Shown: in pieces, positions 21,094 through 35,677 of the stretch
Numbering within the stretch: the first letter of the stretch is position 1
Layout: each line of letters opens with the position of its first letter
From: Naganishia liquefaciens
Taxonomy: Eukaryota; Basidiomycota; Tremellomycetes; Filobasidiales; Filobasidiaceae
Assembly (NCBI GenBank): GCA_013423385.1
Contig: BLZA01000030.1
Coordinates: 124,001-188,000, forward strand
DNA length: 64,000 nt
Reading direction: 5' to 3'
Translations under genes and position numbers: made by a program
The notes under the pieces: model-generated
The model's input: the letters and a program-made list of their open reading frames with translations, nothing else
Databases searched by the model: none
Told to the model about the DNA's origin: nothing

Positions 21094-24000
21094 ATGACTA
21101 CCGCCGTCCAGGCCTATTCGCCGGCTTTCGACCCGCTGGCACCCAATGCCACTCCATCCTCTTCCAAGCATACCTTCAAGACGTTGGAACGAGAACGGCT
21201 CAACAGGTATCCGTCAACCGAAGGCGCCGATCACCCGAGCTTGGATGAGTTGGTGAAGCCTCATATCCAGAGCTTCAATGCCTTGATGGAGGGTAGCGAT
21301 GGCAAGGGGAAGGGACTGTTGCAACTTGGGGTGGAGGATTTGGGAACCAAGGTCGTGTTTGACGGCAAGGGAGAGGGTGGAGTCGGAGGCAACAAAATCA
21401 GCTGTTAGTGCTTGCTGAAGAAGCATCGTCACTCATTGCTAGACTGACGTTCCCTCTGCAGACCAAATCGTACAGGTCATGCTCAACAAACCCATGATCC
21501 CGGATAAAGACCGGACAGCTACAGAACGGCGAGTGTTTCCGGTCGAGGTAAGTATTTTCGGAAGCTGCATACGGTGCTCGCTGATGGACTCGCTACTAGG
21601 CTCGCGAGCGATTGACGAGTTACCGAGCAAAGCTGCAAGCACGAATCAGATGGACTGTATCGGGACCTGATGGAGAGACAGCTAGCTACGAGGATGTCCG
21701 GGATTGCGGTCTTCTTCCCGTCATGGTCAAGGTACGCTGCTTTTCGGGAAGTCCGGATCTCGTACATCGCTGACAAGCGCATCCAGTCGAACCGATGCAA
21801 CTTGCAAAACATGTCTTCGGCACAACTCGTAAACCAGTACGAAGAGTCTTCGTCTTGGGGAGGCTACTTTATCGTCAACGGAAACGAAAAGATCATCCGG
21901 TATCTCATCCTCCCGCGACGTCACCATGCCGTCTCCCTCATTAGACCGTCTTTCGAAAAGCGGGGTCCTACCTACTCCAAATTCGGTGTACAGATTCGAT
22001 GCGTCAGGAAAGACGAAACGGCGTGCACCAATACGTTGCACTACCTTTCAAGCGGTGGCGCGACTATTCGATTCGCCTGGCGCAAGAACGAATACATGAT
22101 TCCCCTCGTGCTTGTTTTCAAGGCCTTGACAGATGCCAGTGACAAGGAGATCTTCGAGGGCCTTGTGCAGGGAGAGAACGACAACACGTTCTTGACGGAT
22201 CGAGTAGAGCTGCTTTTGCGTTCAGCAAAGGTGTGGGGGCTGCACTCTGGCACGGATTGTTTGCGATATTTGGGCGAGAAGTTCAGGGTCGTATTGAACG
22301 TACCGGAAGACTGGTCGGATATCAGAGTTGGTGCTTTCTTGATCGAGCGGGTGGTTTTGGTACATCTGGACGGACCACGAGACAAGTTCAGGATGTTGCT
22401 GTAAGTGATTCCGATGGTGTCCATAATCGCATGCTGAACTATTCCGCCTTCAGGTTCATGCTTCGAAAACTCTACTCGCTGGTGTCTGGCGCTTCCTGCG
22501 CAGACAATCCAGATTCACCTCAGCATCAGGAGGTCCTCCTTCCCGGTTTCCTTTACAGCATGATCATCAAGGAGCGATTCGACGAGTGCTTGAACGGCGT
22601 CCGGTCCCAGATCTTGCAGGATATTCGGAGAAAAAAGGTCGGAGACTTCTACGACAGTAAGCCTGGGCAGCACTCTTCGGCACTTTTACGCTTACATTAG
22701 TTGCAGGCAAATACTTCCAGACTGTTCTCGCAAAGACCAACTTTGACGTCGGACAAAAGTTGGCATATTTCCTCGCTACTGGTAACCTTGTGTCCCCGAC
22801 CGGTCTCGATTTACAACAAACGACTGGTTACACCATTGTCGCCGAGAAGTTGAATTATTACCGATACCTCGCCCACTTCCGCTGTATTCATCGAGGTGCT
22901 TTCTTCGCCGAGCTCAAGACAACGACAGTCCGAAAATTGCTGCCCGAATCCTGGGGCTTCCTGTGCCCGGTACACACGCCAGATGGATCTCCTTGTGGTC
23001 TGCTCAACCATTTGTCCCATTCGTGTCAAATCGTTACGGAAACGCTCGACGCTTCATCCGTGCCCGGATTGCTGTCCGATCTCGGTATGACTCAGGTTTT
23101 TGCTGCACAAATCGATGGACGAAAGAGTGTCTGTGTGCAACTTGACGGAAAGGTGATTGGTTGGGCTAGTCCTCTGGAAGCCAAGGAGCTCGCTCTCGCT
23201 TTGCGAACCTGGAAGACGGAAGGCGGCAACAAGATCCCCATGGATTTGGAAGTCGGTTACGTGCCTGTGAGCAAAGGTGGCCAGTACCCTGGTCTTTACC
23301 TCTTCTCGTCAAGGTCTCGGATGATGCGACCTGTCAAGTACCTCGCAAACAACAAGCTCGATCACCTAGGAACATTCGAACAGGTTTACATGGATATCGC
23401 TTGCACCCCCGAAGAGATCGAAAAAGGCGTATCGACACACGTTGAATATTCGCCCACGAACGTCTTGTCCGTGATTGCCAATTTGACGCCGTTCTCCGAC
23501 TTCAACCAATCGCCGCGTAACATGTACCAATGTCAGATGGGTAAGCAATCGATGGGTACGCCCTCGACCGCTCTTTCCCGTCGTACCGATAACAAGATGT
23601 ATCGACTGCAATCCGGTCAAACTCCGGTTGTCCGGCCCAATCTCCATAATCACTACGGGTTCGACAACTTCCCCAACGGAACCAACGCAGTCGTCGCCGT
23701 TATCTCTTACACCGGTTACGATATGGAGGACGCCATGATTTTGAACAAGTCGGCTCATGAGCGAGGTTTCGGATACGGTACGGTTTACAAATCGGATGTC
23801 TTCGATCTTCAGGGCGAACCTGGAGCTGTCAAATCCTTGACACAGCCCAGATTGCACTTTGGAATGGGCAAGGACGTAAAAGACGACCATGTCTGGAGAG
23901 AGACTGTCGACGTTGATGGATACCCCAAAGTCGGTGCAAAAGTGCAACCAGGAGACGCGCTCTGCACATACATCAACGACTTGACGGGCAGGACAAAGAT

Positions 24001-25229
24001 GCACAAGTACAAGGGTGACGAAGTAGCGTACATAGATGAAGTCAGAATAATGGGTAAGTCGCTTTTGACCACTGACAGTTTCATGGCTGACGCAAAGTGT
24101 ATCAGGTGGCGACGCCGGTGACGTTGAAGCACAGAAGATTCACATCAAGCTTCGAATTCCCCGTTCACCTGTTATCGGTGACAAGTTCTCGTCGCGACAC
24201 GGGCAAAAGGGTGTCTGTTCTCAGAAGTTCCCGATGATAGACATGCCGTTTAGTGAAAGCGGCATGCAGCCAGACGTCATTATCAACCCCCACGCTTTCC
24301 CGTCTCGAATGACGATTGGCATGTTTGTTGAAAGTCTGGCGGGTAAAGCCGGCGCTATGCATGGACTCGCTCAGGATGCGACGCCTTTCACGTACGTCTT
24401 CTTTTGTACCCTGCCCCTCCGGTCTCTGACACCTTCTCTGGTAGCTTCTCGGATGCCGATAGACCAGTGGACTACTTCGGAGAACAGGTGGGTTGTCCAA
24501 AATTTTCCCATCCGCATGGTCTGAATTTTCCGAAGCTTCGAGCCGCTGGCTACAACTACTATGGCAACGAACCGATGTATTCAGGCATCACCGGTGAAGA
24601 ATTTAAAGCCGACATCTACCTCGGTGTCGTTTACTATCAACGTTTGCGACATATGGTCAATGACAAGTTCCAAGTGCGAACGACTGGTCCGGTCGATCCA
24701 TTGACTCGGCAGCCCATCAAGGTTCGTGAAAGAGCTGACATGATGCGCAATGAAGACTGATCCGTCGTATTCAGGGTCGAAAACGAGCAGGTGGTATTCG
24801 ATTTGGTGAAATGGAACGTGACGCCTTGCTCGCTCACGGCACTTCGTTCCTTTTGCAAGACCGTCTAATGAACTGTTCAGATTATTCGACGGCATGGGTT
24901 TGTCGAAGCTGTGGATCGCTCATTTCTTTGGGATACGAGGAGATCGTTGGGGAGACAGGCGGAGACGGTACAGGTGGCGAGTACTGCAGGATATGTCGCA
25001 GCGAGGACACGCATCACAAGGGCGAAGGCGTCGTGGTCAACGTTCGTGGCAGTGTCAAGCTAAACACAAAAGGCAAGAACATGGATGTCATCGCTGTACC
25101 CTATGTTTTCCGATATGTGAGTGGACGAAAGCTGGCAATATATTCTTTCCTGACTAATTGTCACCAATCTTGTAGCTCTGCGCCGAAATGGCTGCGATGG
25201 GTATCCGTCTTAGTGTCAGTGTTGTATAA
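21094..25229 (+). CDS. RPA135: RNA polymerase I second-largest subunit
   Basis: Eleven exons (21094..21403, 21462..21547, 21600..21731, 21787..22400, 22454..22656, 22707..24053, 24106..24391, 24445..24487, 24536..24721, 24775..25116, 25176..25229) give 1,200 residues, close to yeast Rpa135. Colinear landmarks include [76 protein letters not shown], the hybrid-binding region [18 protein letters not shown], and a C-terminal zinc site CRSCG/CRIC. With RPA190 it forms the active centre that transcribes rDNA in the nucleolus. Intron 8 (24488..24535) is 48 nt with no in-frame stop, so retention would add 16 residues to the chain. Confidence 0.96.
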
Positions 25230-25588
25230 AGGAGCTCCAGCCATAGACGACTCCAATGCATCGAACAATGCCGCAATTAGAGAATGGATCGTCGCTTTCA
25301 CCCTTAAAGCCAGTTCCAATGCGAAACATTCTCAATATGGAGGCAGTTCCAGAGAGGCCTCCAATCATTGATTCGGATCACCGCGCTTCACAAAGGCATT
25401 CAGTGGAACAGGCACATCTTGCTTTTCGGACCTGTAAAGTGTCCACGGTGAAACGGGTTTCAGACCATTCGCATCTATTTTCGCGCCGGCGAGCCAAGTA
25501 CTTGTTCAGAATCCTGCCGCACTCACAGCACTAGCGACTCATAGTTGGGTCGTTGTAGCAATAGTCTTAATACTGGCTCTCCGACCAT

Positions 25589-25924
25589 TTAAGCCTTACG
25601 CATTGGCATAGCTGGATCGAGTCCAAGGTAAGGAGGTATAGGTAAACCTTGTCAAATGCCTCCTCGCTTACCTCGTGCAATTTTACCGTTTGGACGAGGC
25701 CAACGATCAGAATTGTAGCTCATTGTCTCATGGACAACCTTTCTCGCTTCGGGAAGAAACTTGACATTTTTCAGCGACTCCAGCATGGAGCGAATACGGT
25801 CAAGCTCCGCTTTCCTTGTGCTGACTCGTCCTGATAGCAGACACTGTGCTTGAGCGAGTCGTATTGAGCGATGAAGCTGTGCAAACTCGGGCTTAAAGAA
25901 ACATCGCGTCCGAGGCACCGCGCG
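25589..25924 (-). CDS. small basic helical protein, 5' exon(s) not found
   Basis: Two exons can be supported: 25672..25924 and 25589..25611, joined by a 60-nt GTAAGC...CAG intron. The larger exon begins after a good acceptor (TTCTGAC branch, CACAG) and encodes 84 residues rich in Arg, Leu and Lys, with helical stretches such as FAQLHRSIRLAQAQCLL and LDRIRSMLESLKN. The tail ends ARAMPMRKA. It has no ATG of its own near the start, so at least one upstream exon is missing; I could not find a convincing GT donor within about 200 bp. The size and charge would fit a mitochondrial or assembly protein, but I do not recognise it. Confidence 0.42.
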
Positions 25925-27065
25925 CTGTGATTGTCAGAAGATATGCAGTGCTAAATCAAAGTAGCATTGTGGCTTGGAAAGCGGTTTCCGGATAGCCATT
26001 CCCCATCCCGAGCGTTTCCGCTTCTTTGGGGCAATTGTGATTAGGAATAGTTGTGGCGGCGATACGACGAATTTGGCCGAGATTCTATCGCGCTTATCTA
26101 CTCGGGAACCTTATTCTGCCCACCTCATCTGATATGACGATAAGAAGGCAAATGTGAATATGTGAATGAGATTATGTCAAAGAATTTTGGCGAATGTCAT
26201 CGCACTGGATGTCGCTTAGCTCGCCACAGAATGATTTATTTTGCGATCGGGTCTACGGCATACTGAACGGCTTTTGAGACTGCATCTACATTCACGCTTT
26301 TGAATCAGACCATTCGTGAGCAAGATATCCCGCGACGTTTGTCAGAATGTAAAGCGGAAGGAGTGTCTTGGCGATGTCAGCGGAGCTTGATTCAGTGAGG
26401 TGACACCACACTTGAGACTAGGTCTCGGCAAGGGAGGAGGCGAGATGAGAGGAAGACGAGATGATTACTTATCTTACAACAGGTGATGCTTTCTGTCGAA
26501 GTCCTGTTCAAACTGACTGCTCTTCGCCTTCTAGCCCAAGATCTCCATTTATGAGCACATGTTGTTGGCGATGTCATGATCCGATGATCGGTGGGCGATC
26601 CGAGCCGCCTCCCTGGGTCTGGCTCTGGCATTCGACGGCATGTTTCCCTGTGAATCGGTAACGGCGATGTCAGGGATCGCTGAGGCTATTCAGCTGGTAG
26701 ACTCTGCAGTATGGTATAGTCAAGGTGTTGTTGATTGATCATCCTGCGAGAGGGTTGCGAATTGATTGAGAGCAGTCAAATTGGGTGAATCAGGCAAGTA
26801 CAGCTCGAGAGGAAGCGATTAAAACGATGATCGCTCTTCTATATTGCTCTTGATTTTACAAGGGCAAATCACACCAAATGACATGTCGATGGCCCAATAA
26901 CTTCCAGCTCGAAGATTGTAAAAACCCGATAATCAGAGAGGCAATATACCAAGGAGACAAACACTTGTACAATTTACCACGGCAGGCCTCGCATCTGGCC
27001 CCACCGGTATCTACAACCCGCATGCTCCCCGTAGCAATCAGCGGATTCCCAAGCTTCATTCTGCT
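25925..27065. other. gene-poor region between the small gene and PHO85
   Basis: The missing 5' exon of the small minus-strand gene may lie at the low end. Otherwise I see no coding exon, repeat or RNA gene. Base composition is more AT-rich than the neighbouring genes. Confidence 0.4.
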
Positions 27066-28779
<1,714 letters not shown>

Positions 28780-29011
28780 GCTGAGCGCCCGTCTGCGAGC
28801 GGCGGCCAGAGCACAACGTAGGCAAGGTCACACACTGCTATACTACTGGTAGCAGGTCAACGTGCCATCTCTAGCTGTCACGTGATCCAGCCAGCCCATG
28901 AGTCATGCTTACCTAACCCACGACTCGTCATGCCTGGTCAGCTCCAAAGTTCAAAGGGCGTGGTTCACTCTTTCGCAAGTCGCCGTCCTGTCACCTTGTG
29001 GTATCGACATC

Positions 29012-30733
29012 ATGGCAGACTCGGAGCGTGAGTGGAAGAAATCAAGCAAGAACAAGACTCCCGATCTGATCTGTCATTCCGTAGAAATCGCGCAGTTCAT
29101 CGAGCTGACCGGTGCTTCCACCGCAGAGGCCCATCAGTTCCTCCAAGGATCAGATCTTCAGACCGCTGTAGCAACATACTTTGCAGCACAGGATGAGGAG
29201 CACGTTGCGAAAAGGGAGGAAGCCTCTGACGATGATGTTGAAATGACGGGTGCAACGCAAGGCGGTATCTTCGCGCCTTCACCTGCAGCGACTCGTCCCG
29301 CTACTACCAGTGGAACAGGATACACGCTCAGCGGTGCTCCCATTCCCGCCTCGACTGAACCAGTCAGCAGGCCCTCTTCCACGGGTGGTAGCAACTCGGG
29401 TCCTCGTATCGGGCGCATCGGTGGATCTTCGACGGGCGGTCGCGGTAACGCCTCCTCTTCCTCTGGAGGCGCGCGAATTGGAACACTCTCCTCGCTCAAC
29501 GCCAATGACTCTGGTGACGATTCCGAAGACGACGATGATGAAGCACGACGACGTAAAGCCGAATTCTACGCTGGTGGAGGACGCTCCGGATTGGCCATTC
29601 AGGGTCCAGACGACGGGAAACAGGGAATGACTGGCGAAGATCTCGTCAAGGAGATCCTTGCTCGGGCAAAGGAGGGCGGACAGCGAGGAGAGGACGCTCT
29701 GTCGGCAGGAAAGGGCAAAGCTTCGAGCGGACGAGGGGCGTTTGCCGGCGCAGGAATGACTTTGGGATCTGACGAGGTGGCATCCGTTGCGGTACCTGAT
29801 CCTGCGGCTGCACCACAACCGCGAGCGCCCCAGCCTGCTCAACATTCGGGCGGTCTGAGTGGATACATGGCGCAGCTTTTGGGTGGAGCCGGTCCGGGCA
29901 ATATTCCGGGAATGTCTAATCCGGTGCACGATGAAGATGCAGAGGAAGAAGAGGTTCAGGTTCGACATCTTACGTTCTGGAGGGATGGGTTTAGTGTCGA
30001 GGATGGACCATTAATGAAGTACGACGACCCCGCCAATCAAGAGATTCTCACTGCCATCAAGGCCGGGTACGCCGCTTCTCGTGCTCCCCTAAGTATACAT
30101 TAACTAATTCTCCGACCTCTAGTCGGGCGCCCTTGTCCATTCTCAACGTCAAGTTCGGCGCGCCGGTCGAGCTTCGCGTCGCTCAGCGTCAGACTGAAGC
30201 GTATCAACCGCCGCCCAAAAAACCGGCCAAGCCATTCTCGGGTGCCGGCAACCGCCTCGGATCGCCCGCGCCAGATCTCGTCTCTCATGCGTCGGGAGCG
30301 AGTACGACTATGCCTGGAGGGTTTGAAAGCACTCCTGTGCCCCCGACGTCGGTTCCGCCTGTTGGCAGTGTCGGATTGGAAGTGAATGAGAGCAAGCCTA
30401 CGACGAGCGTGCAAGTGAGGTTGGCGGACGGAACAAAGTACGTCATCTTGAGCGCGCGGGCTCAGATCATTTGGCTGAGTTCCTTCTAGGATGGTCGCAA
30501 AGCTCAATCTGGATCACACGGTCGGAGACATCCGAAGATTCATCGCTGCGTAGGTCACTCGGATTTGTACGGAAATAAATTCACTCATCTTTCTGCTGTC
30601 ATCCAGCGCTCAACCAGGTTCTCGTCCTTATGTCATCCAAACGACGTTCCCCAATAAGACTCTGGATGATGATTCATTGACGGTCGAGCAAGCTGGTTTG
30701 AAGAACGCGGTTGTGGTGCAGCGTTGGACGTGA
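29012..30733 (+). CDS. SHP1: SHP1/p47-type Cdc48 cofactor (UBA-SEP-UBX)
   Basis: Exons 29012..29027, 29085..30066, 30123..30437, 30491..30550 and 30607..30733 give 499 residues. The order is a UBA-like domain ([20 protein letters not shown]), a Ser/Gly-rich linker, a SEP domain from [17 protein letters not shown] through [14 protein letters not shown], the SHP box [12 protein letters not shown], and a UBX domain ([16 protein letters not shown] to VVVQRW). These proteins carry ubiquitylated clients to Cdc48/p97 and act in membrane fusion and protein phosphatase 1 maturation. Intron 2 (30067..30122) begins right after AIKAG; its first part, read in frame, also spells SRAPLSI before a stop. The gene is head-to-head with PHO85 over 232 bp. 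Confidence 0.93.
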
Positions 30734-31220
30734 GCGGTAGTAGCCGACAGAATGTCTCGAACGATCAACCTGTTAGACGGCAGTTGACGGTGGATCACAA
30801 GCCGGACATATAGGATAGCGGGATAGAACAAAGAATAATGCGGAGCTATGACTATGGAGCATCGACTTTATCGTCTGCGAGCTCGGCGAGCCTTATAATA
30901 ACCGAGGTCAGGCTTCATGTGCATGTGAGATTACGATAAGATTGTGCGCGGATTTCTCAAAATCAGCTTCCGAGAGCGGATTGTTCATTAACTCGAAGAC
31001 CAACTCGACTCTGAAATCATACTCCCTCATAGAATGGTTGGCAAGCCGGACACGAGTTAGGGTCGACGAATTAAACAGTCGGTACTCCTACAAGACGTAA
31101 ATATGACAACAGTGGGACTTTGGTCCAGCGGGACAGTGTACTTGTCCGTGACATCAAAGCGGTTGTCGCGAGAAACTCAGTCGCCTTCCACTCGAGAACG
31201 ATTTTCAAATCGGCTTCAGC
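30734..31220. other. intergenic region, about 490 bp
   Basis: Lies between the SHP1 stop and the orphan gene start. I see no exon, repeat or RNA gene. Confidence 0.4.
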
Positions 31221-32712
31221 ATGGTTCCTCAGCAGGCGCCGTCGCCGGAGCTCTTCACCCGATCGAAGGAGAACAATGGAGTTGCGCAGCATATCACTCG
31301 AAAGCCGGTGAAGACTGATGTGAGTGAAAGAGCTGCGAATTCACGTAGATGGTGTGTGACTGATTGGTGGTCTAGCTCCAGGTAACACATCCTGTTCCGT
31401 ATACTCGTCGCCCTTGTTGCACCGCCCCCGACACCGATCCCTATCCCCGATCATACGACAGGCGTGCACTCCTTGCGGAGCCCGATCCGACTGATATCAC
31501 CGATTTGCAGATGCCTACCAGTTACGGCAGCTATAACGAGCCTCTATATAACGTGACCCAAATTCTCTCGCTTAGCGAGTTTGACGAGGTATTTGAGGGT
31601 TCATCGAGCCATGATGAGAGCAACGAGAAGTACCGGCATGTCTTTACCTGACTATGAGTCAAGCCATACATACTCATACCAAATTCTGCTTCCTACGTAG
31701 ATACGTGATCTCGCCACTCGAAGGTGTGCACGCAACTCGAACCGATATCACTCGCCTCCAAAATTCTTCCGACGACGTCAAGCGCAGATACTCAACCGTC
31801 TTATATTCACTTTACGACAAACGCAAGACACGCATCATAGACACTAGCCCCGACGGAACCTATATTCAACGCTCGGAATCGCTTCGCGGATCCATCATCC
31901 GCCTGGGAACGTCCTACATGCCGCTAACGCAAGAATCCCTCGCTTTCTTCAAACAAAACGTCAGGTACCTCAGGCCGGGTCCTTCAACGAGATTACTGCC
32001 TGGCTGTCCACCCAGCATTCCTTTGCTGATCTTGGCGCCACCTGAAACGACAATAACGGATATGCTCAGGCTCAATCTTAACGGAGTCGACCGGGTTCTG
32101 GACTCATCCAGAGCTTCCGCGGAGGTACTGCCAATCGGATGTGTAACACTCTCGAAAGCGTGTCTGAATCGACCGTACCAACCGCGCTATCTGTTCCATC
32201 TCGTGCTTGATCTTATCCGACTTTGCAGCCATCACTGTGCGGCGGGCGCGGCTAACGCGCACTTGTTAATCACGGATCTGGAATTGGACGAAGCGGACAT
32301 CGTTTATTATGCTGTAAGTCTTACTTGAAGCGATCGCAGTCAAGTAGACTCACGAAGACTCCGTTAGTTGGGACAAGCGTTGTCGCGTCAGCGTTCATTC
32401 GGCGAACTAAGCGTCGAGATTCTCCTCTCTCATCGCTGTCCCAGCTCCAGAAGGATCCGAAGAAAATTGGAAACCCTTGCCGATATCTACAACAAATTCG
32501 TTGCCGAGCGGGAGCCTTCCTCGGCTTGCCCTGGATTCAGCCTCACCGTCAAACGGGGGAATCAGCTTCGATCACTCACCATCGCTTCTTTGAGTCACGA
32601 AGTTTCTGACTCTGCCCACTCTGCCCACCACAAGCCTGGTGTCACCTTGACGGTGTTTGATCGAGCCATCGAAAGCCTTTTGAACAGTGAAAGGACGCAT
32701 CAAGATGAGTAA
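31221..32712 (+). CDS. unrecognised conserved-looking protein
   Basis: Exons 31221..31319, 31376..31629, 31701..32313 and 32368..32712 give 436 residues; the three introns are GT-AG, 54-71 nt, and the phases close. I do not recognise a family. The N-terminal 110 residues are Pro/Arg/Asp-rich and probably disordered (one stretch is PVPYTRRPCCTAPDTDP). From about residue 120 the chain looks folded, with helical stretches such as LAFFKQNVRYL, YLFHLVLDLIRLCSHH and KLETLADIYNKFVAER, and an acidic turn LLITDLELDEADIVYYA. No signal peptide, membrane segment or zinc motif is visible. The start MVPQQAPSPELF is the first ATG in phase with exon 2; an upstream exon cannot be excluded. Confidence 0.7.
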
Positions 32713-33006
32713 TGACTATCGGGGTTCCCGGAGTAGTATGTAATAATTGTGGACGACGTATTGGCAAGCACCATCTTGTAGTTGAATCTATCGTTATGAG
32801 TATTGAATATTCCGTCCTAAAGATATCCACCCAATTGTACAAGTCGAAACACAGACGCATTCAACAGCTTCACCAATGAGAGCGATCAAGAACCCGCAAA
32901 CATAGTATCTCGTTCTTCATTTCTGACAAAGGCGCCAATATCTCAAAGGGACCTTTCCATATTTAGCCTTGTGAATATGCCGTGAGTTACGCGTGTCCCC
33001 GAAGCA

Positions 33007-33282
33007 TTGCACGATGTGACCTTACCTGGACTTGCGAAACCAGCAGATCCTGGAGGCAAGTCCATATGGACAGCTCACAGGCCATGGATGAAAATTTCGA
33101 ACAAAGAAAAAGTTGGCAAGAAAAACTCGCTTCGCCATGAGCAGTGGGTCCAGAACCTCTTGAAGCCTTCTACATCGGCTCTGCTCCAACGTATCCAGAC
33201 CGACCTGGAAAACCTTCAACAGGTTACGGGCCCAGAGCTTATCGCAGAACGAATTTTTGATGATTGGCCTGTGAGAAGATGA
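33007..33282 (+). CDS. possible small protein of 91 residues
   Basis: A single open frame with an ATG and regular codon use. It encodes a basic N-terminal half and a helical C-terminal half (ALLQRIQTDLENLQQV, then ELIAERIFDDW). It could be a whole small gene or the last exon of a spliced one. No family is recognised, and it lies in an otherwise empty 880-bp gap between two convergent genes, so it may be spurious. Confidence 0.33.
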   Translation: MHDVTLPGLAKPADPGGKSIWTAHRPWMKISNKEKVGKKNSLRHEQWVQNLLKPSTSALLQRIQTDLENLQQVTGPELIAERIFDDWPVRR

Positions 33283-33595
33283 TATATCTGTGCATTTCAA
33301 GGAATTTCGGAAGCCGTGCGCCAAAAGAGTCGCTTCGGATCTGGGAAGACCCATTGCCCACGCATGGTTCCTTCCACATGACGCGATGTGAGATTACTTG
33401 ATGCTGTCGCCGACTGACACCGCCGGCCTTTCGATTGAATAGCAGAAAAACATCTATAGAACAGAAATCTTGGCATATACAACTTTTCGCTAATTTTAAG
33501 CACATATCCACACAAAACCGACATCTGGCAGTCGAGGGGAATAATCCATCGGAGCAGTCTGAAGACGCTGGGCAGCCTTGCATTTGATCATATGT

Positions 33596-35677
33596 TCATT
33601 TCAAGTCGCTCGAGCTCTCCATGGCTTTTTCTGGCGCAATCGTCGCAGGCGCATCTGCATAAGTGTGCGGCATTTCTGAGACCGGTGCTGCATCATGGAA
33701 GATCTCGGTTTCCTCGTTGCTGAGACGGGATGCAGGCCTCGAGGGAAGTGCAGGCTGTTCCGACGAGGTCTTGTCATTTTGCGCCTTTGCTGTCAGCCTT
33801 TCCTGCTCTTGTTGATCGAGATGTTGTCGCAGCTCCCTCGCTTCGGAAGGGTCAAGGTCATTGAGATTTACCGAGTTATAGGTCTCTGGTATAGCTGTCA
33901 CCGGAGGAATGAGATCCTTGCTGACAGTGGGGTCCTCGTCGTTACCTCGATATCTCGGCGGAAGCGGAGGAGCAGTGGTCGGTTGTCCTGAAGTCGCGGT
34001 CAATGCGGGATTGTCGTAGATATGGGCTTTTGCCAGACCGTCCGAAAGCTGAGTTGCATGATCCCCATAGTTGCGCTTCTCTGTTTCGAAATCGGCATCT
34101 CCATATGCGTCCTCGACTTGGGTAGGTGTGGGCGGTAGCTTGAGAATCTCCTGATAGATCGGGAAAGCGGAACGAGTGAGAATTGCGAGTCTGAGGCTGG
34201 TTGGGCACTTACGCCGTCTTCTAGTACAAGCTCGCTAACGCCCTCGGGTACCACAACATCAAGGCCGTCTCCATTTCTCCGCTGCGCTTTTCCTGACTCG
34301 GCATCTTTGAGTGCTTCCATTAATGAAGCAGCCTCTCTCGGCACCGCTACCTTGCCGGTGAGCTGGAAGGGAGAATTCATTTGAGTAGAGCGAACAGAGA
34401 ACTATGGCATCTGTACTGACGATGTCTGCTCCCTTGACACCTGGCCAGTGGTACATTGCTCCATTCTCCTCGAACCGCTCTAGACCCTCACCATGAGCCT
34501 TCCATTTTGCCATTTCGGCGGAACAACTCACCAATGAAGACTTGTCCCATGATGGACACTCCAGCGTAGAAACCTCTACTTCGGATATAGCTAAACACGG
34601 GGGCCTTCTCTATACCTATTTCCAGGAAACGCTTTAAAAGACATTCCAGACGGGCGACAAGGATGACCAGATTGACACTTACCTGCTTCCGCGGTGGCGC
34701 CCACTCCGAAAGGCCCTGCTACTACAGCGAAATCCGTCCCAAGCGTGGCTTTGTGCGTGTAAAACGTTTCGAGGGCTTTCTGAGATCGGATAACCACTGC
34801 AAAGCAGACACATCAGTCCGACGGGACAAACCTATGAGAGCCATCGACTTACGGACAGCGTCGTAGATGTCAACGCCTAATAACAGGCCACCTGCCAAAT
34901 TGTTCGGACTGATTGAGCTCGGTGCCGACCAAGCTAAAGGTATATCCATCTTCAGTCTAGCCGTCCTTTCAATCAGAGCATGCCGAGAAACTCACAACCA
35001 TCGGGAAGCCTTGCGACAACGATACCGGTACCTCCTGCACCACCAAACGGCGCGATTCCACTCCTCATACTGGTAAAGATGCACAAGCCCTTGGCTTCGG
35101 CGATAACCTCAGGGGGAATCTTTCGCAGAACTTTGCGCTGCTTGCCCTTTGGGGCCTTGAAGGCGGAAGTTGAGTTGGGGTCATTAACGCCGTTCTGAGG
35201 CGATGTCGTTCCAGAGGCAGGCTCAGTAATGGTTGTCGGAATACCCTCGACTGTGAGAGACAAGTTGGTCCGGTCAGGCCTCTGCGACATCTCGCAAGCG
35301 ATCCGCACTCACCGGTGAAGGCTCGCAGGATCCTGCCAGCTTTCTCCATCTCTTCAGGGAAATCTCCAGTAACGGGCCAGAATCTCTCGCTACCCAGCTA
35401 TACAGGGAGGAATGATATTAGCAAAATGCATACTCCTCGCACAGCTCAAGCTCACCTTTCCCGCATAGTCGTTCACCTTGCCGCCAATTGCGTCGGACCA
35501 CTTCCAGCTCTTCTCATATGCTACTCCTCCCCAAGCTTTTCCCTTTTCCTTGAAGGAGTCTTTCCAACTCTTCTTTCCGACATCCTGACCTGCAATGGTG
35601 GAAGAGGAGGCCGTCGTGGATTTCGTTGTCGAAATGCGGTTGACGTGTCGGGGCGGCGGCGGCGGGGGCTCACTCAT
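33596..35677 (-). CDS. SYLF-domain (Ysc84/LSB3-like) lipid- or actin-binding protein
   Basis: Nine exons (35456..35677, 35313..35397, 34996..35250, 34853..34933, 34683..34796, 34532..34615, 34421..34479, 34213..34362, 33596..34150) give 534 residues. A Pro-rich start (SEPPPPPPRHVN) leads into the SYLF domain: KIPPEVIAEAKGLCIFTS, GTGIVVARLPDGSWSAPSSI, GVDIYDAVLVIRSQKALE, TDFAVVAGPFGVGATAEAG, and SIMGQVFIERFEENGAMYHW. The remainder is disordered with a further Pro-rich patch (APPLPPRY). SYLF domains bind phosphoinositides and, in yeast Ysc84, bundle actin at endocytic sites. The SH3 domain of Ysc84/Lsb3 is absent here, as in several other fungal SYLF proteins. All introns are GT-AG. Confidence 0.9.
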
